A stretch of DNA of 64,000 nucleotides, taken from the NCBI RefSeq assembly GCF_030687575.1, contig NZ_CP117439.1, positions 2,533,501 to 2,597,500 on the forward strand, read 5' to 3'. Made by a program: the position numbers and the translations under genes. Source of the DNA: Pseudomonas sp. FP2309 (lineage in GTDB: Bacteria; Pseudomonadota; Gammaproteobacteria; Pseudomonadales; Pseudomonadaceae). Positions 26,267 through 36,183 of this stretch are shown here, in pieces; positions within the stretch are counted from its first letter, which is position 1, and each line of letters opens with the position of its first letter. The notes beneath the pieces were generated by a model that was not told where the DNA came from, did not search any database, and was given only the letters and a program-made list of their open reading frames with translations.

Positions 26267-28024
26267 TTACGGAGCGGGTACTTCCTGCAGCACCACATCC
26301 GTCGGGCTCGCCTTCTTCGGCTTGATCAGGCTGAAGTCGATCAGCGCTTTTTGCTCGCGCAGGTACGGGTTGCCGATCAGCAAGGGGCGTGGCTGGAAAC
26401 TGTCGCTCACCACGCTTTTACTACGGTCCAGCTCATTGAAGCTCAGCCCGGCCAAATCGGCCCAGGTGTGAATCAACTGCGAGCTGCTGTAAGGGCGTTG
26501 CAGGTCGGCGGCAAATTTCCAGTCGTGGGTTTCGCGCCATTTGGGCGAGGCGTAGGCCATGAAGGGAATCGTGTACATCGGCGCCGTCGGCTTGCCTTCG
26601 TTACGCCCCAGCGTGGCATGACCGGCTGAGTCGAACACGTCTTCGCCGTGGTCGGACAAGTACAGCAGGAAGCCGTTGGGGTCGGTCTTGGCGTAGTCCT
26701 TGATCAGACTCGACACCACGAAGTCGTTGTACAGCACGGCATTGTCGTAGCTGTTGTAGGTGGGCAACTGATCGTCGCTGATGCCGGCCGGAACGCCTTG
26801 GCGGTCGGTGAATGTGTCGAAGGTCGGCGGGTAGCGGTACTGGTAGCTCATGTGCGTGCCGAGCAAGTGCACCACGATGAACTTGCGCTCAGCCGGATCG
26901 GCCAGGGCCTTGGCAAACGGTTCGAGCACGTCGCCGTCATATTGGCGGGCGTTCTGGTTGCGGTTGTTGTTGAGGTACACCTGCTCGTCGGCCTGTTCGG
27001 AAAAGGTCGTGAGCATGGTGTTGCGCTTGGTCATGGTTTGCTGGTTGGTGATCCAGTAGGTTTTGTAGCCGGCCTGCTTCATCACGCTGACAATCGACGG
27101 CGTTTTCAGGTACAGATCCGGGTTCTCCTCATCGGCGAACGTCAGCACCTGTTGCAGCGCTTCGATGGTGTAGGGACGTGGGGTGATGACGTTGTCGAAC
27201 ACCGCCAGTTGGTCGCGTAGCTTGTCCAGTTCGGGCGTGGTGTTGCGCGGGTAGCCATAGAGACTCATGCGCTGGCGGTTGGTCGACTCGCCGATCACCA
27301 GCACCAGGGTCGAGGGTTGCCCGGCCATGGTGTCCTTGAGGTTTGTCAGGGGCGCGATCTGGCTGGCGCTGTCGAGCATGCCTTGCATGTTGTCCAACTG
27401 CTCGGTGTAGCGGCGGTAGGCGACGATCATCTGCCACGGCACGGCGGGTTCGATGCGCGACTCAAAGCGGTCGAGGGCGTCTTCCATGGTGTCGCTGCGG
27501 GCGATTTGCTTGACCAGCGGGTAACCGATGATGCCCACGATAATTGCCGTTGCCGCCACCAGCGCCTGGCCGCGAGGCAGGTACACCGGGCGCACGCGGG
27601 TCCACAGGAAAATCGCCACGGCGGTGTGGGCAATAAAGGCCAGCACGATCCACCAGGCGAAGTACTGGGTGGCGTATTCACCAGCTTCGGAGATGTTCGA
27701 CTCGAACATGATGAAGATGACGCTTTGGGAAAATTCCTGCTGGTAAATGAAGAAGTAACCCAGGCTGGCCATGGAACATGCCCAAAGCACTACACCGATC
27801 AGCGCCGCAAGCAGGCGTGTCCGGCGTGGGAAGATCAGCAGCGGGGCGAGCCACAGGGCGCTCATGAAGAACGCTTGGCGAAAACCACTGAAGCCGGACG
27901 TGCCGCTGATTTGGATCAGCAGCTGGGTAATCCCCGAGAAGTACCAGAAAAACAGGAATAGCCAGCCAAGACCGGCCCAATCAAAGCCTTTCGCAGACTT
28001 AGTGCTGCGTTCGAACATCGCCAT
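26267..28024 (-). CDS. cptA: CptA-type phosphoethanolamine transferase
   Basis: This 585-aa inner-membrane enzyme would transfer phosphoethanolamine to lipopolysaccharide core or lipid A. Five N-terminal helices (about residues 15-175) anchor a periplasmic sulfatase-like domain. VIGESTNRQRMSLYGYPRNTTPEL contains the Thr nucleophile; LLGTHMSYQYRYP and LYLSDHGEDVFDS supply metal ligands. Start at 28024 (MAMFERS) has GGAG upstream. It is a single gene on the minus strand. The exact acceptor cannot be read from sequence. Confidence 0.85.
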   Translation of the reverse strand: MAMFERSTKSAKGFDWAGLGWLFLFFWYFSGITQLLIQISGTSGFSGFRQAFFMSALWLAPLLIFPRRTRLLAALIGVVLWACSMASLGYFFIYQQEFSQSVIFIMFESNISEAGEYATQYFAWWIVLAFIAHTAVAIFLWTRVRPVYLPRGQALVAATAIIVGIIGYPLVKQIARSDTMEDALDRFESRIEPAVPWQMIVAYRRYTEQLDNMQGMLDSASQIAPLTNLKDTMAGQPSTLVLVIGESTNRQRMSLYGYPRNTTPELDKLRDQLAVFDNVITPRPYTIEALQQVLTFADEENPDLYLKTPSIVSVMKQAGYKTYWITNQQTMTKRNTMLTTFSEQADEQVYLNNNRNQNARQYDGDVLEPFAKALADPAERKFIVVHLLGTHMSYQYRYPPTFDTFTDRQGVPAGISDDQLPTYNSYDNAVLYNDFVVSSLIKDYAKTDPNGFLLYLSDHGEDVFDSAGHATLGRNEGKPTAPMYTIPFMAYASPKWRETHDWKFAADLQRPYSSSQLIHTWADLAGLSFNELDRSKSVVSDSFQPRPLLIGNPYLREQKALIDFSLIKPKKASPTDVVLQEVPAP

Positions 28025-28078
28025 CCAGCGCTCCAACCCGGTGATTTTTCAGTCGTTGCGCAGGCTGCACGCAACGTA

Positions 28079-28101
28079 GGCCACCCTTATGTCGGGTGGC
28101 C
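28079..28101. terminator. Hairpin between cptA and the 59-aa gene
   Basis: Stem GGCCACCC/GGGTGGCC with a seven-base loop. There is no clear T run, so termination is only likely. Confidence 0.5.
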
Positions 28102-28184
28102 CGTGGGGGCGGGAGTATCGTGAATGGCGTGTGAAAACTTTGTGAGATTTTTGTAGGCGTAATCTTACAAAGTGAAGGCGAGGC

Positions 28185-28364
28185 TTAGCAGAGCGCTGGC
28201 TGTAGACCAGCAGGCTGGTCCAACTGGGCTTGGATGATATGAGCGCGCAGGCGCATGACTTCCTGCTGCAGGTGATCGCGTTCGTCTTTCAACTGGCGCA
28301 ACTCATCGCGACGGATAGAAACGTAGAGGGTCTGTGGCGGACGGGTCATCTGTGCAGTGCTCAT
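28185..28364 (-). CDS. Small coiled-coil protein, 59 aa
   Basis: This short minus-strand gene encodes MSTAQMTRPPQTLYVSIRRD, then a charged helix (ELRQLKDERDHLQQEVMRLR) and ends PALC. GAGGTAAGCA lies directly upstream of the ATG. The heptad-like helix suggests a dimer. The VSIRRDELRQL part resembles ribbon-helix-helix N-termini, but I cannot assign a family. It is divergent from gnd. Confidence 0.6.
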   Translation of the reverse strand: MSTAQMTRPPQTLYVSIRRDELRQLKDERDHLQQEVMRLRAHIIQAQLDQPAGLQPALC

Positions 28365-28635
28365 TGCTTACCTCGCAAATAGCCGGTGTGTCGCGGTGTG
28401 CCAGAACGCTTGAGTCGAGGTTCTCGGCAACAGTCGGAAGCAATTCTGAATTCTTTTTTACAGCAATGGAACTTTTTTATTTTTAACGGTCGTGTGACTT
28501 TCGCTGCCGTGATGGTGAAACGATGGCAACTTTTTTGTCATGAAACTACCCGGATCAGCCCCTGACTAACCCTCATTAGCCTCATTGCGCTATAAACTAT
28601 GTCACACATTTTTTTGTAGTTAGGAGCATCAGCAC

Positions 28636-29619
28636 ATGCAACTGGGGATTATCGGACTAGGCCGCATGGGCGGGAATATTGCACGGCGCCTGATGCTCAA
28701 TGGGCATTCCACCGTTGTTTACGACCGTAACGAAGCGTTTGTCAAAGGGTTGAGCGAGGAGGGCGCCACCGGCGTTGGCGACTTGAAAGCACTGGTTGCC
28801 GGCCTGCAAAAGCCTCGCGCCGTGTGGGTGATGTTGCCAGCAGGCGACCCGACCGAAAACACCATCAATGAACTGAGCGAGCTGCTGGAAGACGGTGACG
28901 TGATCATCGACGGCGGCAACACCAACTATAAGGACGACGTTCGACGTGGCAAGGCGTTGGCCGAAAAGGGCCTGCACTACGTTGATGTCGGCACATCCGG
29001 CGGCGTATGGGGCCTGGAACGTGGTTATTGCATGATGATCGGTGGCGACACCGAGACCGTGCAGCACCTCGACCCGATCTTCGCCAGCCTGGCGCCGGGG
29101 CTGGGCAATATTCCGCGCACCAAGGACCGTTCCGCCAGCGCCGATAAACGTGCCGAACAGGGCTACATTCACGCCGGCCCAGCGGGCGCCGGGCACTTCG
29201 TCAAGATGATCCATAACGGCATCGAGTACGGCATGATGCAGGCGTTTGCCGAAGGCTTTGACATCCTCAAGACCAAGAACTCGGACAACCTGCCGCAAGA
29301 CCAGCGTTTTGACCTGAACGTGGCGGACATCGCCGAAGTCTGGCGTCGCGGCAGCGTGGTGTCGTCCTGGCTGCTGGACCTGACCGCCGATGCCCTGGCC
29401 ACCGACCCGAAACTCGATGGCTACTCCGGTTCCGTCGCGGACAGCGGCGAAGGGCGCTGGACCATCGAAGCCGCCATGGAACAGGCGGTGCCGGTGCCGG
29501 TGTTGTCCACGTCGTTGTTCGCGCGTTTCCGCTCGCGCCAGCAGAGCACCTACGGTGACAAGATGCTGTCTGCCATGCGCTTCGGCTTTGGCGGTCACGT
29601 GGAGACCTCCAAAAAATGA
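28636..29619 (+). CDS. gnd: 6-phosphogluconate dehydrogenase, short NAD-type
   Basis: This 327-aa enzyme oxidatively decarboxylates 6-phosphogluconate to ribulose 5-phosphate. Rossmann motif [13 protein letters not shown] is at 7-19. Also visible are [29 protein letters not shown] and [17 protein letters not shown] with the catalytic Lys. It has the short-family length, against about 470 aa for the dimeric E. coli type. TAGGAG lies upstream, and the last four bases overlap zwf. Confidence 0.92.
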   Translation: MQLGIIGLGRMGGNIARRLMLNGHSTVVYDRNEAFVKGLSEEGATGVGDLKALVAGLQKPRAVWVMLPAGDPTENTINELSELLEDGDVIIDGGNTNYKDDVRRGKALAEKGLHYVDVGTSGGVWGLERGYCMMIGGDTETVQHLDPIFASLAPGLGNIPRTKDRSASADKRAEQGYIHAGPAGAGHFVKMIHNGIEYGMMQAFAEGFDILKTKNSDNLPQDQRFDLNVADIAEVWRRGSVVSSWLLDLTADALATDPKLDGYSGSVADSGEGRWTIEAAMEQAVPVPVLSTSLFARFRSRQQSTYGDKMLSAMRFGFGGHVETSKK

Positions 29620-31139
29620 CCGCCAACGGCAAGAAACTCAAGGCCGAACCTGCTCCGCCCACTACCTTGTTTCTGTTCGGCGCCCATGGCGACCTGGTCA
29701 AGCGCCTGCTCATGCCGGCGCTGTACAACCTCAGTCGTGATGGTTTGCTGGGCGATGGCCTGCGTATTGTCGGGGTGGATCACAATGCCATCAGCGATGC
29801 CGACTTCGCCAAGAAGCTCGAGGACTTTATCCGCACCGAGGCCGCCAGCAAGGTCAAGGGCAACGCTGATAACGCCCTTGATCCTGCGTTGTGGGCACAA
29901 CTGGCCAAAGGGATCAGCTACGTCGAAGGTGACTTCCTTGACGACAGCACCTATGCCGACATCGGTCAGAAGATCGCCGACAGCGGCACCGGCAATGCGG
30001 TGTTCTACCTGGCCACCGCGCCGCGCTTCTTCAGTGACGTGGTGCAGCGCCTGGGCAGTGCCGGCCTGCTGAACGAAACCGATGACAGTTTCCGCCGCGT
30101 GGTGATCGAAAAGCCGTTTGGTTCGGACCTTGCCACCGCCGAAGCGTTGAACGCCTGCCTGCTCAAGGTGATGAGCGAGAAGCAGATCTATCGCATCGAC
30201 CATTACCTGGGTAAGGAAACGGTGCAGAACATCTTGATCAGCCGTTTCTCCAACGTGCTGTTCGAGGCGTTCTGGAACAACCATTACATCGACCATGTGC
30301 AAATCACCGCCGCCGAAACCGTCGGCGTGGAAACCCGGGGCAATTTCTTCGAAAAAACCGGCACCCTGCGGGACATGGTGCCCAATCACCTGTTCCAGTT
30401 GCTGGCGATGGTGGCCATGGAACCACCGGCGGCGTTTGGCGCCGACGCGGTACGCGGGGAAAAAGCCAAGGTGATTGGCGCGGTGCGTCCCTGGTCGCTG
30501 GAAGATGCGCGGGCCAACTCGGTGCGCGGTCAGTACACCGGCGGTGAGATCGGCGGCAAGCCGGTGCCCGGTTACCGCGAAGAAGCCAACGTCGCGCCCG
30601 ACAGCAGCACCGAGACGTTCGTCGCGCTCAAGGTGATGATCGACAACTGGCGCTGGGTCGGCGTGCCGTTTTACCTGCGCACCGGCAAGCGCATGAGCGT
30701 GCGTGACACCGAAATCGTGATCTGCTTCAAACCGGCGCCCTATGCGCAGTTTCGCGACACCGAGGTCGATGAGGTCAAGCCCACCTACCTGAAAATCCAG
30801 ATTCAACCCAATGAAGGCATGTGGTTCGACCTGTTGGCCAAAAAGCCCGGGCCGACCCTGGACATGGCCAATATCCAGTTAGGGTTCGCCTATAAGGACT
30901 TCTTCGAAATGCAACCGTCGACCGGGTACGAAACCCTGATCTACGACTGCATGACCGGGGACCAGACCTTGTTCCAGCGCGCCGACAACATTGAGAACGG
31001 CTGGCGTGCGGTGCAGCCCTTCCTGGATGCGTGGAAGCAGGACGACGGAATCCAGGCGTACAAGGCCGGTGAAGATGGTCCGGCAGCGGCGGATGCATTG
31101 CTGGCTCGCGATGGCCGCACGTGGCACTCCCTCGGATGA
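29616..31139 (+). CDS. zwf: Glucose-6-phosphate 1-dehydrogenase
   Basis: This 507-aa enzyme makes 6-phosphogluconolactone from glucose 6-phosphate with NAD(P). It has the nucleotide site [12 protein letters not shown] (G-x-x-G-D-L-x form), the substrate signature RIDHYLGKE at about 193-201, and EKPFGSDL. It overlaps gnd by four bases and the HAD gene by four, forming one operon for the oxidative pentose phosphate route. Confidence 0.95.
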   Translation: MTANGKKLKAEPAPPTTLFLFGAHGDLVKRLLMPALYNLSRDGLLGDGLRIVGVDHNAISDADFAKKLEDFIRTEAASKVKGNADNALDPALWAQLAKGISYVEGDFLDDSTYADIGQKIADSGTGNAVFYLATAPRFFSDVVQRLGSAGLLNETDDSFRRVVIEKPFGSDLATAEALNACLLKVMSEKQIYRIDHYLGKETVQNILISRFSNVLFEAFWNNHYIDHVQITAAETVGVETRGNFFEKTGTLRDMVPNHLFQLLAMVAMEPPAAFGADAVRGEKAKVIGAVRPWSLEDARANSVRGQYTGGEIGGKPVPGYREEANVAPDSSTETFVALKVMIDNWRWVGVPFYLRTGKRMSVRDTEIVICFKPAPYAQFRDTEVDEVKPTYLKIQIQPNEGMWFDLLAKKPGPTLDMANIQLGFAYKDFFEMQPSTGYETLIYDCMTGDQTLFQRADNIENGWRAVQPFLDAWKQDDGIQAYKAGEDGPAAADALLARDGRTWHSLG

Positions 31140-31969
31140 GTGACGCACCGATCCATCCCATCCGATTTGTACTCAGTGACATGGACGGCACGTTGTTGCA
31201 CCCCGATCACTTGCCGAGCCAGCGCACGATCGACACGGTTCGCGCGCTGCGCGAGATGGGCGTGTTCTTCAGCCTGGCCAGCGGCCGGCCGCCCAAAGCC
31301 ATGTTGCATATGGTTGAAGCGTTTGGCATTGATATCCCGGTGGCAGGCTTCAATGGCGGCACGTTGATCAATCCGGACGGCAGCATCCTGGTTGCCCACC
31401 ATTTGCCGGCCGAGGCGGCGCTGGTCGCGCTGGCGTTGTTTTCGGGCGTAGCAGAGGTGGAAGTGTGGGTGTTTGCCGACGGAGACTGGCTGCGCCGCGA
31501 CGTGCCGGGCCCGATGGAGCCGCGCGAAGCGGCCGGCCTGGGCTATGGTCCGGTGGTGGTGGAGAGTTTTGAGCCGTACCTGGATCGTATCGACAAGATC
31601 GTCGCTGCCAGTCTCAACGCGCCATTGCTGGTGGAACTGGAAGCGCGTTTGCAACCCAAAGTGCAAGGCCTGGCCCAGGTGTCGCGTTCGCAACCGGTTT
31701 ATCTGGATGTGACGGCCATGCTGGCCAACAAGGGGGATGCGCTGAGAACGCTGGCGGCTCACCTTGGCGTGCCGCTGGAGCAGACCGCAGCGATCGGTGA
31801 CGGCGGCAATGACCCGGCGATGTTTCACGTGGCCGGGTTGTCGATTGCCATGGGGCAGGCCGAAGAGGTTGTCAAGCGCCAGGCCAACGTGGTCACCGGC
31901 AGCAATGTCGAAGATGGCGCTGCGCAGGCGATTGAACGATTTATTCTTGCACCCCGATCAACGCTTTAA
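31136..31969 (+). CDS. Cof-type HAD phosphatase
   Basis: This 277-aa HAD hydrolase of the Cof/YbjI type has LSDMDGTLL (nucleophile Asp15, acid Asp17), SLASGRPPKAM, and the C-terminal KGDALRTLAAHLG and IGDGGNDPAMF. Such enzymes dephosphorylate sugar phosphates or cofactors. Coupling to zwf suggests a phosphosugar substrate. The ATG at 31136 overlaps the zwf stop. Confidence 0.9.
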   Translation: MSDAPIHPIRFVLSDMDGTLLHPDHLPSQRTIDTVRALREMGVFFSLASGRPPKAMLHMVEAFGIDIPVAGFNGGTLINPDGSILVAHHLPAEAALVALALFSGVAEVEVWVFADGDWLRRDVPGPMEPREAAGLGYGPVVVESFEPYLDRIDKIVAASLNAPLLVELEARLQPKVQGLAQVSRSQPVYLDVTAMLANKGDALRTLAAHLGVPLEQTAAIGDGGNDPAMFHVAGLSIAMGQAEEVVKRQANVVTGSNVEDGAAQAIERFILAPRSTL

Positions 31970-31979
31970 GTTCTACGGC

Positions 31980-32018
31980 CTAACTTGCGATCACCGTTCT
32001 ACAGTGACCGCAAGTTAG
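31980..32018. terminator. Hairpin between the HAD gene and the 86-aa gene
   Basis: Outer arms CTAACTTGCG/CGCAAGTTAG are perfect and an inner TCAC/GTGA pair extends the stem. It lies between two convergent stops without a T run. Confidence 0.55.
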
Positions 32019-32025
32019 CGGTGAC

Positions 32026-32286
32026 TTACTTAGGCATTGCCCACGATTGCAATTGGTAGCCATCTTTATCGAGCTCGGCGCGCGCCTGCAACAGCAAGTC
32101 TTCCAATTGCGCCGGGTCGCTGTAAGTGGTCGACGACAGGTATTTGCTGCCGATGCGGGTATTTGTGCGGTCGATGACGCTCAGGCTGAGGGCGCCGTTG
32201 CCATCGTGCCAGGCCACGCACTGAAAGGGCTGGAAAGCACGGTCTGCGATCAAAAGAGCTTCGTTGATGCGGAGCGGGGCGTTCAT
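32026..32286 (-). CDS. Conserved hypothetical protein, 86 aa
   Basis: This small cytoplasmic protein starts MNAPLRINEALLIADRAFQP and contains FQCVAWHDGNGALSLSVIDR and a helical YSDPAQLEDLLLQARAEL. It looks like a Pseudomonas-restricted family of unknown function; I can say no more. It is a single gene facing away from the fap regulator. Confidence 0.65.
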   Translation of the reverse strand: MNAPLRINEALLIADRAFQPFQCVAWHDGNGALSLSVIDRTNTRIGSKYLSSTTYSDPAQLEDLLLQARAELDKDGYQLQSWAMPK

Positions 32287-32630
32287 GTGGGTCTCTCTCT
32301 AAATGCCCATTCAAGTGAATACCGGCGGTTGGGCTGACCGTGCGGTGGGTTACTTGTACTGATGCACGATGGCGGGGTACGGGTCACATGCTAGAGCAAC
32401 ATTTTTTAACTTTTCGTGATTAACATCATGTAAGCGGCTGTTTTGAAAGCTGAATGAACGTATTGACGGTCGGACACTTTATTGCTGCAAGTGCGCAGAG
32501 ATGGCTTTTTGCCCGCTCTTATAGCCAATCGGTACAAGGGTAACGTCAATAACTTGCTAGTGTTGCTTTCGGGCATTACAAGCCTTTGTTTCTAAATGGT
32601 TTTACTTATCTTTGACGCCAAGGAATAGTC
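32287..32630. other. Divergent intergenic region before the sigma-54 regulator
   Basis: These 344 bases separate the 86-aa gene and the VpsR-like regulator. The stretch is clearly more AT-rich than the genes around it. An AAGGA ribosome site precedes the regulator start. I see no convincing -35/-10 pair, sigma-54 element or small ORF. Confidence 0.5.
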
Positions 32631-33953
32631 ATGGGTGTGGCTCCTGTCCAACGCCGTTTGCTCGTGGTCGACCCCTGCGACGATTGCCATGGGCTATTGC
32701 CCGGTTTACGCACGGCCGGTTGGGCGGTGGACAGCTGCGCATTGGACGCGGTGGGCGATCGCTCCTGCGATATCGGCCTGCTGCGCTTGCAGCCGTATCA
32801 CTTGGAGCGACCCGAAGCGGTCAAGGAACTGATTGCCCGCAGCGGCACCGAGTGGATCGCCGTGCTCAGCCAGGATGTGCTGCGCCTGCAAAACGTCGGC
32901 GACTTCGTCTGCGAATGGTTTTTTGATTTCCATACCCTGCCGTTCGACGTGGCGCGGGTGCAAGTCACCCTGGGCCGCGCGTTCGGCATGGCGCGGTTGC
33001 GTGCCAAAGGCCACACCCCCGTGGACGAAGGGCATGAACTGCTGGGCGAGAGCCGACCCATTCGTGAGCTGCGCAAATTGTTGTCCAAGCTGGCCCCCAC
33101 CGAGTCCCCCGTGTTGATCCGTGGCGACAGCGGCACCGGCAAAGAGCTGGTGGCCAAAACCCTGCACCGTCAGTCCCAACGCCACGCCAAGCCCTTTGTG
33201 GCGATCAACTGCGGAGCGATCCCTGAGCACCTGATCCAATCCGAACTGTTCGGCCATGAAAAGGGGGCGTTTACCGGTGCCCATCAACGCAAGGTCGGAC
33301 GCATCGAGGCGGCCCATGGCGGCACGCTGTTTCTTGATGAGATCGGCGATTTGCCGATGGAGCTGCAAGCCAACCTGCTGCGTTTTCTCCAGGAGAAGCA
33401 GGTTGAACGGGTGGGCGGCAGCCAGCCTATTCCGGTGGACGTGCGCGTGCTGGCGGCCACCCACGTTGACCTCGAGGCGGCTGTGGCCAAAGGCAGTTTC
33501 CGCGAGGACTTGTACTACCGCCTCAATGTGCTGCAAGTGGTCACCGCACCGTTGCGCGAGCGTCATGGCGACGTGGCGATGCTGGCCAACCATTTTTCAC
33601 GTTTCTACAGTCAGGAAACCGGCCGCCGACCCCGCAGTTTCAGCGAGGACGCGCTGGTTGCCATGGGTCAACACCCGTGGCCAGGCAATGTACGCGAGCT
33701 GGCCAACCGCGTGCGCCGCGGCCTGGTGCTCGCCGAAGGGCGGCAGATAGAGGCCGTTGATCTGGGGCTGCAAGGCGAGCGGGCAATTTCACCCGCGATG
33801 TCTACACTGGAAGACTACAAGCACCGTGCCGAGCGTCAGGCGCTGTGCGATGTGCTCAATCGGCACAGCGACAATTTAAGTGTCGCGGCCCGCGTGCTGG
33901 GGATTTCCCGGCCCACGTTCTACCGGTTGCTGCACAAACACCAGATCCGCTAG
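32631..33953 (+). CDS. VpsR-like sigma-54 enhancer-binding regulator
   Basis: This is a 440-aa three-domain activator. The N-terminal domain (1-125) is receiver-like and resembles VpsR (LLVVDPCDD..., CDIGLLRL, EWFFDFHTLPFDVARV). The AAA domain has Walker A GDSGTGKE (165-172), the sigma-54 contact loop GAFTGA (212-217) and Walker B GGTLFLDE. A Fis-type helix-turn-helix ends the protein (LSVAARVLGISRPTFYRLL). VpsR in Vibrio responds to c-di-GMP. Its place next to fap suggests it activates the amyloid operon; this is an inference. Confidence 0.85.
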   Translation: MGVAPVQRRLLVVDPCDDCHGLLPGLRTAGWAVDSCALDAVGDRSCDIGLLRLQPYHLERPEAVKELIARSGTEWIAVLSQDVLRLQNVGDFVCEWFFDFHTLPFDVARVQVTLGRAFGMARLRAKGHTPVDEGHELLGESRPIRELRKLLSKLAPTESPVLIRGDSGTGKELVAKTLHRQSQRHAKPFVAINCGAIPEHLIQSELFGHEKGAFTGAHQRKVGRIEAAHGGTLFLDEIGDLPMELQANLLRFLQEKQVERVGGSQPIPVDVRVLAATHVDLEAAVAKGSFREDLYYRLNVLQVVTAPLRERHGDVAMLANHFSRFYSQETGRRPRSFSEDALVAMGQHPWPGNVRELANRVRRGLVLAEGRQIEAVDLGLQGERAISPAMSTLEDYKHRAERQALCDVLNRHSDNLSVAARVLGISRPTFYRLLHKHQIR

Positions 33954-33967
33954 GGCGGGTAAACCGA

Positions 33968-34005
33968 AAAGCCCCGCAACGACCCTTATCGTTACGGGGC
34001 TTTTC
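33968..34005. terminator. Bidirectional terminator between regulator and fapF
   Basis: Strong stem AAAAGCCCCG/CGGGGCTTTT, with further pairing of AACGA and TCGTT inside and a short loop. It has T runs on both strands. Confidence 0.9.
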
Positions 34006-34017
34006 CTTGTGCGGACG

Positions 34018-35352
34018 TCAGAAGTAGTAAGGGAATTTGAGGCTGAAGGTAAAGTCCGGCGCATCGTCGGTCATGCCAATCGCCAGGTTCGGCACGATGG
34101 TCAGGTTATCCGACGCCGCAATGGTCATCCCCACGTTGAAGTAGCCGGCGTTGGCATCGCTGGACACCACCGATTGCCAGTCGCCGCCATTGGGTTTGAG
34201 CCTGCTCTTGCGTTGCACCAGGTCGGACACCGAGAACGACATGCTCATCTTCTCGTTGAGCGCGAAGGCTACGCCGACGCCGAACTGGAAGCTGTCGCCA
34301 AGGCTGACCTTGCCGCCGACTTTCTGGTTGACGTCACTGCTGATGTCATCGAATGAATCTTCAAAGTTGTGGGTGTAGGACAGCGAACCAAACAACACCG
34401 CAGGGTCGAAGGTTTTGACCAGGGAAATCCCCGGCGTGACCGACCACACGCCATTACCCGTCGGCAGGCTCTCCGGTACGAACAGGTTGTCGTTGCCGGG
34501 GGTATTGATCAGCTTGATACCAAAGGGTTCTTTGCCGGTTGGCGCCTTGACCCTCACCGAGACTACGGCATCGGGCAGGGTCGGGGTTTCGTCGAGGAAC
34601 TTGTAGGCCACGCCGAAGTTGACGTCGCCAATGGTCGGGTCGCGGGTGACCGACTGTTCCGACGTCGCGGTGCCATTGTTGCCGGCGCCGGCCGACTGGT
34701 AGGTGGAATCGCGATAGACCACCGGCACGTTCACGTCGAACTGCCAGCGGTTGTCGAGGTTGTAGCGGCCGGTGAGGTCCAGGGTCCAGTTATCGGACTT
34801 GATCCGGTCCAGGTTGATGTTGCCGAGGAAAATCGAGTCCAGCGCCAGAAAGCCGTTGAGGGTCAATTGGCGCGCGTCGTAACGGGCGTAGGTCACGCCG
34901 GTTTCAAAGCTGAACTTGCCATTGCCGAAAAAGCCGCTGGCTTCGTTATAGAGGTTGCTCACACTTTGCGCAGGAGCCGAATCGTCCTTGAGGGACTGAC
35001 CATACGAGCTGCCGCCACCGCCCGCGCCGCCCGCGCCGCCCGATGCCGCGGCCGCGCCGCCCGATGCCGCGGCCGCGCCGGTGCCTGCAACGGTGGCGCC
35101 ACCGCCTTTCTGAAAGTCCGCCGGGGATTTGGCCAGGCGCCTCGGCGCAGGTGTCGCCGGCTGGTCTTCGACCTGACGCACACGTTGTTCCAATACGGCC
35201 AGGGCTTTTTGCTGCACCTCGTAACGCTGTTTGAGCTCCAGGAGTTCCCGCTTGAGGGTTTCGATATCGGCATCTGGCGCGGCATACAGAACGGATGCGG
35301 GCAAGAGCGTACTTAAACAGATCACCGCACGTAGCGATAACGATCGATGCAT
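34018..35352 (-). CDS. fapF: FapF amyloid-export outer membrane channel
   Basis: This 444-aa protein is the outer-membrane pore through which Fap amyloid subunits leave the cell. A signal peptide (ends VLYA) is followed by a coiled coil (about 28-65, heptads [20 protein letters not shown]). Next come a Gly/Ala/Ser linker (about 80-120) with a repeated AAAASGG unit, and a 12-strand-type beta barrel ending FSLKFPYYF with terminal Phe. It is the last gene of the operon. Confidence 0.88.
   Translation of the reverse strand: MHRSLSLRAVICLSTLLPASVLYAAPDADIETLKRELLELKQRYEVQQKALAVLEQRVRQVEDQPATPAPRRLAKSPADFQKGGGATVAGTGAAAASGGAAAASGGAGGAGGGGSSYGQSLKDDSAPAQSVSNLYNEASGFFGNGKFSFETGVTYARYDARQLTLNGFLALDSIFLGNINLDRIKSDNWTLDLTGRYNLDNRWQFDVNVPVVYRDSTYQSAGAGNNGTATSEQSVTRDPTIGDVNFGVAYKFLDETPTLPDAVVSVRVKAPTGKEPFGIKLINTPGNDNLFVPESLPTGNGVWSVTPGISLVKTFDPAVLFGSLSYTHNFEDSFDDISSDVNQKVGGKVSLGDSFQFGVGVAFALNEKMSMSFSVSDLVQRKSRLKPNGGDWQSVVSSDANAGYFNVGMTIAASDNLTIVPNLAIGMTDDAPDFTFSLKFPYYF
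35035..35076 (-). repeat. 21-bp direct repeat in the fapF linker
   Basis: Two copies with a 21-bp period encode the residue pattern AAAASGG twice in the low-complexity linker of FapF. Linker length may vary by slippage. Confidence 0.75.
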
Positions 35353-35401
35353 GAAATAAGCCGTCCTTTTCTAATGCGTAAGTGTCGAGGGTCAGCGTAG
35401 T

Positions 35402-36145
35402 TCAATAACCGAGGGTGCGTAGGCCTTTGAGTTGATCCAAGTTGCAGTTCAATGCGCCGTTATTCAAACCGTTATTGTTCATTACCACGTTGAGTTGGGT
35501 CATGTTGTTGACGAAGTTGGTGTTACCCGTCAAAACAGTGCCTTGCAGCACATTCCCGCCCCCGATCTGTTGCAGGCTGTTGCCTTGGTTATGGTTGGCC
35601 TGGATCGCCATCTGCACGCCGCCGTTGTTGGCCGATACGCTCACACGGCCTGCTGCGCTGTCCCCGGTAACGGTGCCGCCGGCCACCAGTACTTGGCCTG
35701 ATTGCACGATATTGGAGGGCGCAAAACCGTTCTCGACGGTGATCCCGACATTGTTGTAGGCGGTGTTGCCATCGCCGGCGGTGCGCACGCTTTGCGTTAC
35801 ACCCTGGCCGCTGCCCAAACCGGCGCCACCGGTGACCGTGCCGCTGCCGGTGTTGGGGTTAGTGCCATTGCCGGTCGCGCCAGTGGTCTGCACATAGAAT
35901 TGCGGGGTGATCGTCGACGCGTTGACCTGCATGCTGGCCTTGCCGGTGATGGTGTCGCCCACGGCGTTGGTCCAGGTGCTGCTCATGACAATGCCGAAGC
36001 TGATAATGCGTCCGGGCATGACATACCGGCCACGCAGCTCAGCCATGTCTGAATCCTTAAGCTCAATGGGTTTGAACGCCGATGAAGCATAAGCGGGCAT
36101 TGAGGCTGCCAGACACATGACCGTCAGCCAACGGGAAGTGTTCAT
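35402..36145 (-). CDS. fapE: FapE curli-associated-type amyloid protein
   Basis: This 247-aa exported protein has a signal peptide (ends AYAS) and the FapE mark ELRGRYVMPGRIISFGIVM. It is followed by Asn/Gly/Thr-rich beta-prone sequence (QMAIQANHNQGNSLQQIGGGNVLQ) and a single Cys near the C-terminus. FapE is secreted and is a minor fibre component. It sits between fapF and fapD. Confidence 0.85.
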   Translation of the reverse strand: MNTSRWLTVMCLAASMPAYASSAFKPIELKDSDMAELRGRYVMPGRIISFGIVMSSTWTNAVGDTITGKASMQVNASTITPQFYVQTTGATGNGTNPNTGSGTVTGGAGLGSGQGVTQSVRTAGDGNTAYNNVGITVENGFAPSNIVQSGQVLVAGGTVTGDSAAGRVSVSANNGGVQMAIQANHNQGNSLQQIGGGNVLQGTVLTGNTNFVNNMTQLNVVMNNNGLNNGALNCNLDQLKGLRTLGY

Positions 36146-36183
36146 CTTCTGCTCCTGGAGCGTCCTGCCCCTTATTGCGCTTC

